64,000 nt of DNA from Variovorax sp. UMC13 (GTDB lineage: Bacteria > Pseudomonadota > Gammaproteobacteria > Burkholderiales > Burkholderiaceae_C): the NCBI RefSeq assembly GCF_014170375.1, contig NZ_LZZW01000001.1, positions 1 through 64,000 on the forward strand, given 5' to 3'. Every line of letters begins with the position of its first letter. The stretch's first letter is position 1. The notes under the pieces are model-generated. The model was not told where the DNA came from. It did not search any database and was given only the letters and a program-made list of their open reading frames with translations. Position numbers and translations under genes: made by a program. Shown here piece after piece: positions 35,906 to 45,095 of the stretch.

Positions 35906-36817
35906 ATGTCAAACGGTCATTCACACGCCCCCGTCCTGGGCAAACCTGGTGCGCCTCAGCAACGATCCCTATGGATCGCCTTGGCGCTGACCTCTTCGTT
36001 CATGATCGCCGAGGTGATAGGCGGCGTCATCACTGGCAGTCTTGCCCTCATTTCCGACGCTGCCCACATGTTCACCGATACGGCAGCGCTTGCCATTGCA
36101 CTAGCTGCTATGCAGATTGCAAAGCGCCCTGTCGATGCCAGACGTACGTTTGGGTATCACCGCTTTGAGATCCTCGCAGCCGCGTTCAATGCGCTACTGC
36201 TCTTCGGTGTCGCGCTTTACATCCTCTACGAAGCTTGGCAAAGAATCAGTGAGTCCCCGTCGGTCGACTCCCTGCCGATGTTGGTGGTTGCCTCCATCGG
36301 CCTGGTGGTGAATGTGATCAGCATGCGATTGCTGGCCTCGGGCAAAGACGGCAGCCTCAACGTCAAAGGCGCGTACCTCGAGGTTTGGAGCGACATGCTC
36401 GGTTCGTTGGGGGTGATCGTGGGCGCAATCGTGATCTGGCTCACTGGCTGGACATGGGTCGACTCGCTCATTGCCGTTGCCATCGGCCTCTGGGTGTTGC
36501 CCCGAACGTGGGTGCTGCTCCGGGCAAGTATCAACATCCTCTTGGAGGGGGTTCCAGAGGGCGTGGACCTCGCTCGAGTGGAGAAGGCACTTCTGTCTCT
36601 TGAGGGCGTTGAGTCGATTCATGATCTGCACGTCTGGGCTATTAGCAGCGGAAAAACTAGTTTGAGCGTTCACTTGGTAAGCCCGGAAGGAGATCCGGAA
36701 GCACTCACGCACAGCGCTTCGGAGACGATGGCAAGAACTTTCGAGATCCATCATGTCACGGTGCAGGTTGAGCGAGTGGAATGCTCTCAAGCGAAGGCCG
36801 CCCACGGCTACGCGTGA
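35906..36817 (+). CDS. czcD: CDF-family cation exporter CzcD
   Basis: 303-residue cation diffusion facilitator that exports Zn, Co or Cd by proton antiport. N-terminal His (SNGHSHAPV), six membrane helices, the metal site HMFTD in SDAAHMFTDTAALAIAL (TM2) and SDMLGSLGV (TM5), and a cytoplasmic C-terminal domain with VESIHDLHVWAISSGKTSLS. ATG 35906 begins MSNGHSH; an upstream ATG at 35849 would add an unlikely 19-residue polar head. It is divergent from the response-regulator gene, as czcD lies near czcRS in Cupriavidus. Confidence 0.9.
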   Translation: MSNGHSHAPVLGKPGAPQQRSLWIALALTSSFMIAEVIGGVITGSLALISDAAHMFTDTAALAIALAAMQIAKRPVDARRTFGYHRFEILAAAFNALLLFGVALYILYEAWQRISESPSVDSLPMLVVASIGLVVNVISMRLLASGKDGSLNVKGAYLEVWSDMLGSLGVIVGAIVIWLTGWTWVDSLIAVAIGLWVLPRTWVLLRASINILLEGVPEGVDLARVEKALLSLEGVESIHDLHVWAISSGKTSLSVHLVSPEGDPEALTHSASETMARTFEIHHVTVQVERVECSQAKAAHGYA

Positions 36818-36873
36818 AATTTTCTACTTCAACGTTGCCGCGGATTGCAGCCAATTGATGGAGCAGGTATTTC

Positions 36874-37101
36874 ATGCATCATTCAACACCGGATTTCCAA
36901 TTTTTTCTGTTAATGACAGTGGTGTACCTGGAGATGATCGCAGCTGCCGCGGTCGTGATTTTTATTGTTCGGTGGTGGCGTCAACGCTCTGACCCGCAAG
37001 GACTAAGAAAACGTCGATACGCAAAGCGATTGGCAGCTCGATTTCAAAAAACGCGTGCGCGAAGGCGCAATGCACAGCCTGATTTGAAGCGCGGCAAGTA
37101 G
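36874..37101 (+). CDS. small membrane protein with basic tail
   Basis: 75 residues: one membrane helix (FLLMTVVYLEMIAAAAVVIF) followed by a strongly basic tail (RKRRYAKRLAARFQKTRARR). Ribosome site GGAGCAGG precedes the ATG. It lies 57 bp after czcD and is probably cotranscribed. No family recognised; the single-pass, Arg-rich design suggests an accessory of the exporter or of membrane homeostasis. Confidence 0.55.
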   Translation: MHHSTPDFQFFLLMTVVYLEMIAAAAVVIFIVRWWRQRSDPQGLRKRRYAKRLAARFQKTRARRRNAQPDLKRGK

Positions 37102-37210
37102 CGGGGAAATTTAAAATGGCCTTCGGCTGATGGGCGTGTTTAATCCTGGAGGAGGGCTACGCCAGCGTCTGCTTTTGGGCCTGACAGGGCGCTTAATAGA
37201 CTTCTGCTTT

Positions 37211-37246
37211 GGGCCGAGGCTGTGCGTTTCCACACAGCCTCGGCCC
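37211..37246. terminator. strong hairpin after the czcD unit
   Basis: 14-bp stem GGGCCGAGGCTGTG / CACAGCCTCGGCCC with an 8-nt loop, between the czcD unit and the convergent AAA ATPase gene. No clear T tract on either side, so terminator function is probable rather than proven. Confidence 0.55.
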
Positions 37247-37326
37247 GTTGCGGCCGTTCAGCCGCTATCTGGTGCACGCCTGCTTTGCAGTGGCCTCGTC
37301 CACATGATTGATGTTCATGGCGTTGC

Positions 37327-38514
37327 TTACTTCCAGGCATTGCCAGGCATGATGCGCTTCATGAACTCGTCGAACATCGGGACGGTGAACGCCGTGTCGC
37401 CATGACTGGGACTCCATACCATTCCTTTTTTGATCAGCGAGCTACGGGTGGGACCAAGGGACGTAACCTCCTCTTGGAAGCATGTCGCGATATCGCCTGA
37501 CCGATGAGGCCCCGCCCCCAGCTCTGCCATGGCTCGAAGGTACTTTTTCTCCTTCGGCGTGCAGCGGTCGAAGCGCACGAGAAAAAAGCTTTCATCAAGA
37601 GTTGCGACGGCCACGGCGGACGCGCGGTCTACATCGTCCACGTCGATGGGCGATTCGCCAGCGGCTAGCCATGTCTTGCTACCCCATGCCTGAAGGAAGT
37701 ACGGGTAGCCCTTAGTCACTTGCAGGATTCGCTTGAGAGCCTCGTCCGCGATCTCTTCGTTCTCGTCATTGATCGGTTTTTCGATTGCGAGCCGCGCGTC
37801 GTTGTCGCGAAGAGGTCCAATTTCGGGAAAGTCGAAAAGCCGTTCTGCGTAGGATTTGGCGTTGCCCAGGAACATCCGCAGTTGTGGCAGGCCTGCTCCC
37901 ACCAACACAACAGGAAGCTGCTGCTGCTCGGTGCGATGCAGGGCGGTTATCAAGGCCGCGAGTTGGTCTTCTTCGACGTACTGCAATTCGTCGATGAAGA
38001 TTGCAAGAGCAGTGCCGGCGCTCTTCGCGGCGATGCCTAGTTCTTGGAACAGTGCCTGCAGATCATGTTCGAGGTCGCCATTGTCAGCGAGGCCAGCTTC
38101 CGGTTCGTAGTCAAAGCCGATCTCAATGTCATTGAACGTGACCTTCAGTTTCTTGGCGAAGCCTGCCAAAGCCCGTAGTCCGCGAATCGCGGCATCTTTT
38201 GCGTTTTCGATGTTGCTGAGACGAAGCAGTGCCGATCGCAATGCCGGAGCCAGTAAAGCTGGCAATGAGCGCCCCTCCGGTGCTTCGAGCCGGACAGTGT
38301 GTATTCCGGCCTCCTCGGCGTCTTTGCGGATGCGGTCGAGAAGCACCGTCTTTCCTACACCTCGCAGGCCGACGAGCATTGCGCTTTTGGCGGGACGGCC
38401 AATACGAGCGCGCTCAAGCGAGATGCGCAAAGTTTCTCGCAAAGCATCGCGTCCGGCCAACTCAGGAGGCGGCGTGCCGGCGCCGGGCGCAAAGGGGTCT
38501 CGGATAGGGTCCAT
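37327..38514 (-). CDS. AAA-family ATP-binding protein with C-terminal winged helix
   Basis: 395-residue cytoplasmic ATPase of the Orc1/Cdc6-like STAND/AAA group. Walker A is GLRGVGKTVLLDRI near residue 49, Walker B is LAIFIDELQYV near 170, sensor-type VVLVGAGLPQL follows. The last third (KKYLRAMAELGAGPHRSGDI ... SLIKKGMVW) looks like a winged-helix domain. Proteins of this size and order are widespread as single genes with no assigned function; some relatives occur in defence or mobile loci. There are no partner genes here, so no function is proposed. Confidence 0.85.
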   Translation of the reverse strand: MDPIRDPFAPGAGTPPPELAGRDALRETLRISLERARIGRPAKSAMLVGLRGVGKTVLLDRIRKDAEEAGIHTVRLEAPEGRSLPALLAPALRSALLRLSNIENAKDAAIRGLRALAGFAKKLKVTFNDIEIGFDYEPEAGLADNGDLEHDLQALFQELGIAAKSAGTALAIFIDELQYVEEDQLAALITALHRTEQQQLPVVLVGAGLPQLRMFLGNAKSYAERLFDFPEIGPLRDNDARLAIEKPINDENEEIADEALKRILQVTKGYPYFLQAWGSKTWLAAGESPIDVDDVDRASAVAVATLDESFFLVRFDRCTPKEKKYLRAMAELGAGPHRSGDIATCFQEEVTSLGPTRSSLIKKGMVWSPSHGDTAFTVPMFDEFMKRIMPGNAWK

Positions 38515-38751
38515 GCCGAGAGGATAGTGGAAATTTTGAAGATTTACAAGAAATCTATAAACCTCCTAAACTTCCATAGATTGAAGCTGTTGTCCTGATA
38601 TTTGCGGGGCCGAAAACCCTGGTCGGCCGCTCGACGGAGACGCCTCAAGCGCGGCTGCAGGACCGCTCCGCTGAAGCGGTCGTTCAACGGTTAGGGCGCC
38701 GCGTCCGCTTTTGGCCGGCTGGAGCTGGCTGCGTGCGGGCGGCCACGCTCT

Positions 38752-39009
38752 TTAGGACAGGTGCTTCCCAACAAGACCCGGCATTTCGAACATCGTCACC
38801 TCGGGCTTGCCCATCACCGCTTGAAGCTTGGCGTCACAAAGGATATTGCGCTTGTTCGCTGGGTTCTGGAGGTTGTTCAGCTTGATGTAGTCCCACAGCA
38901 GCTTGGTGACCTCGGTTCGAGGCTGGGGTGCCGAGCCAATGACGGCCGCGAGCTCGACGCTGGGTGTCAGGGGGCGCGTGAACGCCGTTTGCTTCTTGGC
39001 AGTGGTCAT
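38752..39009 (-). CDS. SWIB/MDM2-domain protein
   Basis: 85-residue protein that is almost only a SWIB domain (LTPSVELAAVIGSAPQPRTE, VTKLLWDYIKLNNLQNPANK, MFEMPGLVGKHL). Bacterial SWIB proteins are common in Burkholderiales and chlamydiae; a nucleoid or DNA-topology role is suggested for some. ATG 39009 (MTTAKKQ) fits the domain; the upstream in-frame ATG adds 33 unlikely residues. Ribosome site weak. Confidence 0.85.
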   Translation of the reverse strand: MTTAKKQTAFTRPLTPSVELAAVIGSAPQPRTEVTKLLWDYIKLNNLQNPANKRNILCDAKLQAVMGKPEVTMFEMPGLVGKHLS

Positions 39010-39166
39010 GTTTGTCTCGGCAAAGCGGCGGATTCTACGAGCGCCCCCAAAGGCTTCGCCGTGCGCGGCTCCGAATGGCGGTTGTGGGTCAGGCCCGCCG
39101 GTCAGCAACAGTCCATGCTGTCACGCCCATCGGCCGAAGAGCTATCGGAGACGCGTAGCTGAGAGG

Positions 39167-39904
39167 TCAGAGCAGCTCGCCTTGAATCGGCGGCGGCTTC
39201 GGCGCCGCGCGCTTCGCCAGCATCGCCTTGGCCTTTGGTTCGACGGGATGGCCGGTGGCGATCATGCGTTCAGCCGGGTACTGGCTGACGAACGCCATCG
39301 CGCCTTCAGCCGGCGCATCGAGCCACTCGGCCCACTGGGCGCGCGGCAGCAAGACCAGCATCCTTTTCTCGTCCTTGATCCGGTGGTAGTGGCGCAACAG
39401 CGGGTGCGTGTCGGCGTTGGTGGTGAGCATCGTGTAGCTCTCGCGCAGCGCCCCACTCTCGTCCTTGTACGTGTCCCAGAGCCCGGCGATGCCGAAGGGC
39501 TCGCCGTCGACGGTCGTGAACCGTGTCGGGATGTGCGCCCCGGTGCGCCAGTCGGGCTCCCAGAATGCCTGTGCAGGCACGATGCAGTGCTGGGCCCTGC
39601 GCCAGGCGTTGCCGAACGTGAATGACTTGGCCACGCGGTCGTCGCGTGCGTTGTGGGTCGACAGCTTCTCGGCGTCGACCAGCTTGTCAGAGCGCGTGAG
39701 CCGAGAAATCAGGCCCCATCGACCGGTGACAGGCTCCACGCGCGGCACGGCGTCGTCGCCGGCGTCCGCAGCCAGCGGCCGCCGCACAAAGTAGCCCTGC
39801 TTCCGCGGAAAAAGCTCGTCCTGAATGGGCGAGTCGATCTCGACGCCGACCCCATCGTGATCCACGAAAAGGAAGCGCGAAGGGGGTTCATAGCGAGCAC
39901 ACAT
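39167..39904 (-). CDS. SRAP-family protein (YedK/HMCES-like)
   Basis: 245-residue SOS-response-associated peptidase family protein that crosslinks to abasic sites in single-stranded DNA. The catalytic Cys2 follows the initiator Met (MCARYEPPSR). Also present are the conserved Asn in STHNARDD, Glu in AQAFWEPDW and His in LRHYHRIKDEKRM. Complete set of active-site residues, so it should be active. Together with plasmid dnaE2 it adds to the DNA-damage theme, though it is not adjacent to it. Confidence 0.93.
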   Translation of the reverse strand: MCARYEPPSRFLFVDHDGVGVEIDSPIQDELFPRKQGYFVRRPLAADAGDDAVPRVEPVTGRWGLISRLTRSDKLVDAEKLSTHNARDDRVAKSFTFGNAWRRAQHCIVPAQAFWEPDWRTGAHIPTRFTTVDGEPFGIAGLWDTYKDESGALRESYTMLTTNADTHPLLRHYHRIKDEKRMLVLLPRAQWAEWLDAPAEGAMAFVSQYPAERMIATGHPVEPKAKAMLAKRAAPKPPPIQGELL

Positions 39905-40746
39905 TGCCGGAGTATGAAATAGTGCCGTGAGGCAAGGCAGTCGGCCGAGGCGCCGTCATCTATGCGATCAGATCTCTCCGCGCGCTGCACACTGAAGGCA
40001 AGCCAAGGGCCCGCCGCCAGTCGCCTTCGGCACAAGGGGGCTATGACGTCATGAAACGGACGGTATCCGTGTCGACCTACTGGTTGCTCTGCTCGCGATT
40101 AGCGCCGGGTACCGCGCACGCCGATCTCTCAAGACGCGCAATCGGCGTGCTCAGGGCGACCCCGTCGACGTCCTGGTCGACCCGTAAGGGCCCGCCTCCC
40201 AGAGATCGATGTCCCAGAGAAGCGACCACCGGAGCACGCGCTCAAAGGACGCTCTCCCGGGCTTTTGCCTTCTGTCAGGCGGCCACCGCCAAGGAGCGGG
40301 GCACCGCTACAAGCGACCGTCGGCACGCTGATAATCGCCAGAAGGACTGTCAACCGCGCGATGGCCGACGTCGGCTTGGCTTGGGCCTACCTTTGCGACA
40401 GTCCATTGCGCGATGCCCACGCAAGGCTAAGGCCTGCGGCCGACGCAAGGCCGGTCCCTCAAAGGGAATGGCGGCCGCCCGGCGCGCCATGTGCATCAGT
40501 CCGGAGGATTCCGGACCGGTGCCTGCCTCCGTTCTTACGATCCAGCGGGTTGATGCATCTCACTGCGCAACTTTGACAGGGCGGAACGCAGTTCGATCCC
40601 TTGCTCGTGGTGGCATCGGTCGCGAGCGGGGACGAATCAAGTGCCTTTACAGGCCAAGTCCTACAAGCGTCACAGACGGTCTGTCGACGAGGGACTGCGG
40701 TATCCAAACTAAAACTTAGCTTTCTTCTGACACTAGAGGCGCGGCC
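39905..40746. other. long gene-free stretch before the AsmA gene
   Basis: 842 bp with no supported gene. A long plus-strand frame (40051-40719) encodes an Arg/Pro/Ser-rich product typical of a non-coding frame in GC-rich DNA, with in-frame stops in neighbouring frames. Reads as decayed sequence. No repeat, terminator or RNA recognised. Confidence 0.45.
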
Positions 40747-42768
40747 ATGAGTTCACTTGCGTATCACGCGCGCCGGCATCCAGTTTTCACAGGGATCGGC
40801 CTTTTAGTGTTGGTTTTGGTTATCGTGGCCGCGTTGTTTGACTGGAACTGGGTGCGCGCGCCCATCGAGCGATACATTTCCCAGAAAACGCAGCGAACGT
40901 TCAAGATGGACGACCTGCACGTGCGCCTAGGCTTCACACCGACAGTGCGGATGAGGAACGTGTACTTCGGCAACGCCAAATGGTCCAAAGAAGAGGCCAT
41001 GGCGCGTGTCGAGATGGTTGAGTTCTCCATCTCGCTTCGGGACCTGCCCGACAAGATCCTCATCCCACGAGTGGCCCTTACCAAGCCAGACCTGGTCTTC
41101 GAGAAACTCAAGGATGAGCGGAGGAACTGGGTGCTAGCCGAGCCATCGGAAAGCTCTTCTCCAAGCAAGCTTCGCATCAGCACCTTGTCGGTCGATGAGG
41201 GTCGGCTGAGGTACTTCGATCACGGCGAGCCTTTCAATCTGGAAGTCATCGCCAGCACCTTCGATCCCGCTCAACAAGAAAAGGTAAAGGACGCCGACGC
41301 GGCGCCGAGCAACAACCGCTATTCCACGCGTTACGCCTTCAGCGGCAAGTACCACGATGCAGGCTTTTCAGGTACGGCGCTGACGGGCGAAGTACTCAGC
41401 TTCCAGGAGTCTGGTGTCCCCTTCCCTTTCAACGGCGACCTGAAGGCCGGCACGACCCGCGTGCGGGTAGAGGGCACCATCGCGGACGCGGCTGACATTT
41501 CCGGCATCGATACGCAGCTGCGGATCGAGGGAGAGACGCTTGCCAACCTGTACCCCTTCCTGCTTTTGCCTCTACCCGCTTCGCCGCCCTACAGCCTGCG
41601 TGGCCACCTGATTCTCAAAGGCAACCGATACACCATCGACGACCTGGAGGGCAAGATCGGTTCGACCGATATCTACGGCAAGGGAGCGTACGTCGACCAG
41701 GAACCACGTCCGCTTCTCACTGCGGAACTTCACAGCAAGCTGCTCAAGCTCACGGATTTGGGGCCGGTGATCGGGGTACAGACCAAAGAGTCGGGCGGAA
41801 AGCCCGCCACGTCCCAAGCTGCAACGAACAAACGAGAAACGGCTAAGGCTGCCGACCAAGCCGCAGATCCGAACCACATCCTTCCAGCCGGCAAGTTCGA
41901 TGGGAGCCGCCTGGAAAAAATCGACGCCGAAGTCACCCTTGATGCGGCCCGGCTCGAGGTACCTAGCGCCCTGCCCCTTGAAAGCCTTCGCGCCTCTCTG
42001 CGCCTGAAGGACGCGGTGCTTGACCTCTCTCAACTTGACTTCGGCTTCGCAGGCGGAACGATCGCGTCGCGCGCCAAGTTGGACGCGCGGCAGCCCATCA
42101 TCAATACCGATCTCCAGGTCGATTTCAAAAAGATTCAGATCGCCAAGCTGTTGCCCAAACAAGAGAAAATCGCCCAAGGTGCAGGCCAAGTCGGCGGTGC
42201 GTTGAAGCTCAACGGCCGCGGCAATTCAATCGCCGACGCCGCGGCCAAGGCCAACGGCAGCTTGCATCTGGCAGTGGTCAACGGAAGGATCTCCAACCTT
42301 GCTGACGCTGTGAGCGGTCTGAACGGGGGCAAGGTGGTCCAACTCCTCCTGTCCGGTGACAAGACGATCGCAGTGAACTGCGGCGGTGTGGCGTTCGACG
42401 TGGCCGGCGGCCAGGGTCGCTCCACGTTGATGGTGATCGACACGGAAGAGACGCAAATCGTCGGCACCGGTTCGTTCGACCTTGCTGCAGAGCGTTTCGA
42501 CTTCCTTGTTGAGCCTAAGCCCAAGAACCCGGGCATCCTTTCACTACGGACGCCGGTGCGCGCCACAGGCTCATTCAAGAACCCGGAGTTTCAAATTGAA
42601 AAGGGGCCCCTACTTGCGCGCGCAGGTGGCGCGATTGCATTGGCTCTCACCGCTCCTCTCGCTGCGCTTCTCCCACTCATCGAGACGGGCCCCGGTGTTT
42701 CGACTGATTGCGGCAGAGTGAAACGCGAAGCTGGTTCCATGCCGAAATCTTCTCGTAAAAACAGATAA
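40747..42768 (+). CDS. AsmA-family envelope protein
   Basis: 673-residue protein with one N-terminal membrane helix (FTGIGLLVLVLVIVAALFDW) and a long beta-rich periplasmic region, the AsmA/repeating-beta-groove design linked to lipid transport between membranes. The AsmA-like segment (YISQKTQRTFKMDDLHVRLG) follows the anchor. The C-terminal part (LNGRGNSIADAAAKANGSLH; VNGRISNLADAVSGLNGGK) matches the AsmA_2 region. Ends with a short basic tail. No operon partner; appears intact. Confidence 0.88.
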   Translation: MSSLAYHARRHPVFTGIGLLVLVLVIVAALFDWNWVRAPIERYISQKTQRTFKMDDLHVRLGFTPTVRMRNVYFGNAKWSKEEAMARVEMVEFSISLRDLPDKILIPRVALTKPDLVFEKLKDERRNWVLAEPSESSSPSKLRISTLSVDEGRLRYFDHGEPFNLEVIASTFDPAQQEKVKDADAAPSNNRYSTRYAFSGKYHDAGFSGTALTGEVLSFQESGVPFPFNGDLKAGTTRVRVEGTIADAADISGIDTQLRIEGETLANLYPFLLLPLPASPPYSLRGHLILKGNRYTIDDLEGKIGSTDIYGKGAYVDQEPRPLLTAELHSKLLKLTDLGPVIGVQTKESGGKPATSQAATNKRETAKAADQAADPNHILPAGKFDGSRLEKIDAEVTLDAARLEVPSALPLESLRASLRLKDAVLDLSQLDFGFAGGTIASRAKLDARQPIINTDLQVDFKKIQIAKLLPKQEKIAQGAGQVGGALKLNGRGNSIADAAAKANGSLHLAVVNGRISNLADAVSGLNGGKVVQLLLSGDKTIAVNCGGVAFDVAGGQGRSTLMVIDTEETQIVGTGSFDLAAERFDFLVEPKPKNPGILSLRTPVRATGSFKNPEFQIEKGPLLARAGGAIALALTAPLAALLPLIETGPGVSTDCGRVKREAGSMPKSSRKNR

Positions 42769-43088
42769 CGTCATCTCTCGCCGGTGGCCACAACGTGCTG
42801 CCTCATCTGCATCATCCGCTACAAGGACGCCGAAGGACGTACGAATCTGCTTGCAGACAGGGATGCCGTAGACGGCACGCGCGGTGCCATCGGCAACGCG
42901 ATCCCTCGGCGCGCAGCGCCGCCGATCAGCTGCGCAGCAGCGCCAGGGCGCCCGACCTGGCCACCGGATCAAAAGAGGCTCGCGCGAGCGCTGCTCGATG
43001 ACATTTCGCGGTCTCGCGAAACTGTTGGGCGCGAAGCGCTGGCCTGCAGCGCTGGGCACGGCGGCGCGGTCTTGCCATCGCGCGGACG
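42769..43088. other. gene-free stretch after the AsmA gene
   Basis: 320 bp up to the terminator; frames on both strands lack recognisable products or ribosome sites. Confidence 0.4.
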
Positions 43089-43123
43089 AAAAAAAGCCCG
43101 GCGCCCTGGATGGGTCGCCGGGC
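43089..43123 (-). terminator. rho-independent terminator behind the ParB relic
   Basis: On the minus strand, stem GCCCGGCG / CGCCGGGC (plus-strand 43096-43103 and 43116-43123) followed by seven T. Properly oriented to end transcription of the ParB fragment. Confidence 0.8.
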
Positions 43124-43140
43124 CTGTGCCCCTTACCCGC

Positions 43141-43377
43141 TTACTCGGGCTTCACCTTGCGGCGCAGCGGCGCTGGGAGCCAGCGGGTGCCTGCCAACTT
43201 CGCTTCTGCATGCGCCACGGCTTCGCCCTTCTTGAACGACGGCATCGCCTTCGCCGACTCGGCGCCGCAGGCCTCGGTCACTGCTTCGATGAGTTGAGCC
43301 TTGGAAACGCTGTTGAGGTACTTCGCCGGTGTCGGGGTCCACCAGTTCTGAACGGTACTTACAGTAAGTATTCGCTA
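43141..43377 (-). pseudogene. C-terminal relic of a ParB-family protein
   Basis: Reading the minus strand gives an open frame of 78 codons without a start. The last 68 codons encode a recognisable C-terminus of plasmid ParB-family (nuclease/partition) proteins: NWWTPTPAKYLNSVSKAQ, LIEAVTEACGAESAKAM and GTRWLPAPLRRKVKPE. The upstream part is replaced at about 43350 by unrelated DNA, with an in-frame stop, next to a 15-bp palindrome. A terminator still follows. This is a second par remnant besides the intact parB. Confidence 0.65.
43356..43370. repeat. palindrome TACTTAC-A-GTAAGTA at the relic breakpoint
   Basis: Perfect 15-bp palindrome exactly where the ParB similarity stops. Could be a recombination scar or an operator of whatever was inserted. 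Confidence 0.45.
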
Positions 43378-43596
43378 GTCCATTGATTCCGCTCGACTTT
43401 TAGCTACTTACGATTCCGTGGAAATTTGTGTGTGAAAGCAAATGCACTTGAGAAAGAGAGAAGCCGACACACCCAGCACGCGATATCCACCTCTTGCTGC
43501 CGCATCGCTGGGAGCCGCCGGCCTAACAAGGCCGAACAGCGGCCGCCTCAAGCATGTTTTACTTGGCTGCTTGCATTCTGCGGCCTTCGTTGAACC

Positions 43597-44385
43597 TCAG
43601 TTCACTCGATCGAAGCAACAGCCAAGGTAGTACGCGCTGTCTCCGCCTTCTACGAAGGGAATGACGATCTCCTTGCCATCGTTGCGCCACGTGTCTCGTC
43701 TCTTGTAGCCGGCCAGGCGAATCTCGCTGAGGATTTCATCTTGATGCTGAATTCGGTAGGGGCAAACTGCGAATCCGATGCTGTTGAGCGTGTACATCGT
43801 CTGAAACTCATGGGCAGCCGTGATGTTCAGCATCACCCGGCGAGGCTTACGCGAAAGTGTTGCGAGTATTTGCGACATTCGGTACGGGAGGTACTGAAGG
43901 CTTCCCGACAAATACAGCACATCACAACCATCGGCTTGCCGAAAGTCTGTGCAGAACTTCAATTGCGCTGAAGCTTGACGCTCCTTGGCAAGCTGTTCGC
44001 CAGTCAACACCACACCTGGCACGTCACACACGGTCCAGCGCATGGACTCGGGATACTCAATGATCCGCTTGAAGGCGTAGTACTTGATTCCGACATGGCC
44101 GCCAAGATCGAAGATGCTTGTCATGCCTCGCGCGAAGGCGTCGGAGATCCAGTACACGGACGCGTAGTCCCAGCTGCAGACTTGGTGGCCGTACATCCCC
44201 CGAGCCGCTTCAGCGTTGTCATAGCCGACCGCTTTGCTTGGAGGCGCGTGCGCAACCGCATCATCAAAGCTATCGAACGAACCCATGAATAGGTTCTCGT
44301 TCACATTGTTCAGAAACTTCTGCTCGTATACCGCTTGCAATTTTTGGGCGTGCGTGAGCTTTGATCGAAAAATGTCCATCAACAT
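43597..44385 (-). CDS. TIGR04325-type putative methyltransferase
   Basis: 262-residue protein of the TIGR04325 family, annotated as putative SAM-dependent methyltransferases. It has the N-terminal FMGSFDSFDDAVAHAP and GYDNAEA segments, the nucleotide-binding loop SIFDLGGHVGIKYYAF near residue 95, and VLYLSGSLQYLPY near 155. Relatives are usually found in polysaccharide or glycan clusters; no such genes are nearby, so it is an isolated cargo gene. GC is lower than neighbours. Ribosome site GGAAAT precedes the ATG. Confidence 0.8.
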   Translation of the reverse strand: MLMDIFRSKLTHAQKLQAVYEQKFLNNVNENLFMGSFDSFDDAVAHAPPSKAVGYDNAEAARGMYGHQVCSWDYASVYWISDAFARGMTSIFDLGGHVGIKYYAFKRIIEYPESMRWTVCDVPGVVLTGEQLAKERQASAQLKFCTDFRQADGCDVLYLSGSLQYLPYRMSQILATLSRKPRRVMLNITAAHEFQTMYTLNSIGFAVCPYRIQHQDEILSEIRLAGYKRRDTWRNDGKEIVIPFVEGGDSAYYLGCCFDRVN

Positions 44386-44567
44386 CGCAATTTCCTTGGC
44401 TGGATGCGCAGAGCTGCGGCCTGCACATGGCGCAGGTCACGCAACATCGGCATCAAATGAGGTAGCGCCCCTTTCAGGCTGACGCAAGGAATGGCCGGTC
44501 AGGCAACCAACGCAACGAATGACCCGCGAGCAAGCACGCATGTCATCCCGCGTCGCGCCATGACCGG

Positions 44568-44924
44568 CTAAGCGCGATCCCTGAGTCGAGGGGGGCGCTT
44601 GAGACGTTCGAGATATGGAGCCGACGTCGGCTGAGCTAACCCAAGCGGAAGTTCAGCCTGCTGCAAAAGCGCTGGAAGCGAAAGATCCGCTAAACCTATG
44701 AATGCTGCGTGCACGCCGTCCGCCGCAATGTGCCCTTTCGATTCAGGCGACTGATCGACGGCGATGGTGCCGTCTTGGTGATGATGGTGGGCCTGCTTCT
44801 CCAAATGAAGAAGGGCATGGGCTTTCTCCCTGGCAGCTGGCGTTGCCCCTCCCTCGTGTGCATGGGCTGCGCCCAACGACACGAAAAGAAGAAGGAGGAA
44901 CAACACAAAGGCCCGCATCACCAT
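44568..44924 (-). CDS. small secreted His-rich protein downstream of cusA
   Basis: 118-residue exported protein: signal peptide MVMRAFVLFLLLLFVSLGAA, a His-rich mature part (LHLEKQAHHHHQDG) and a C-terminal segment ending YLERLKRPPRLRDRA. The short end 'PxLExLxRPPR' resembles those of the other small secreted metal proteins in this window (CzcI/DUF2946-like). Start could be the second Met. Likely a periplasmic Cu/Ag-binding helper; inferred from composition and location. Confidence 0.6.
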   Translation of the reverse strand: MVMRAFVLFLLLLFVSLGAAHAHEGGATPAAREKAHALLHLEKQAHHHHQDGTIAVDQSPESKGHIAADGVHAAFIGLADLSLPALLQQAELPLGLAQPTSAPYLERLKRPPRLRDRA

Positions 44925-45095
44925 GTAACTGTAGGGTGCAGCGACGCACCTTGCAATACTTTGGCATTAGTTTTATTCGAGGGTGAGTTTCGCGGCCCGA
45001 CGCCCCATCGCAGCGCTTCCCTCAATGCAGGTCGGACTCAGATGCTCGCCTACGGGAGCACCGGAACGCCGAAAGGCGCGCGCCATTGCAAGTGA

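Noticed and set aside
38661..38681. Small hairpin GACCGCT/AGCGGTC between the AAA and SWIB genes
   Set aside because: Only a 7-bp stem and no T tract; may be a weak terminator for the SWIB gene but not supportable.
40051..40719. 222-codon frame before the AsmA gene
   Set aside because: Low-complexity Arg/Ser/Pro-rich product, no ribosome site, no family; treated as non-coding.
42784..43386. 200-codon plus-strand frame across the ParB relic
   Set aside because: Opposite to a recognisable ParB C-terminus and its terminator; product has no protein-like features.
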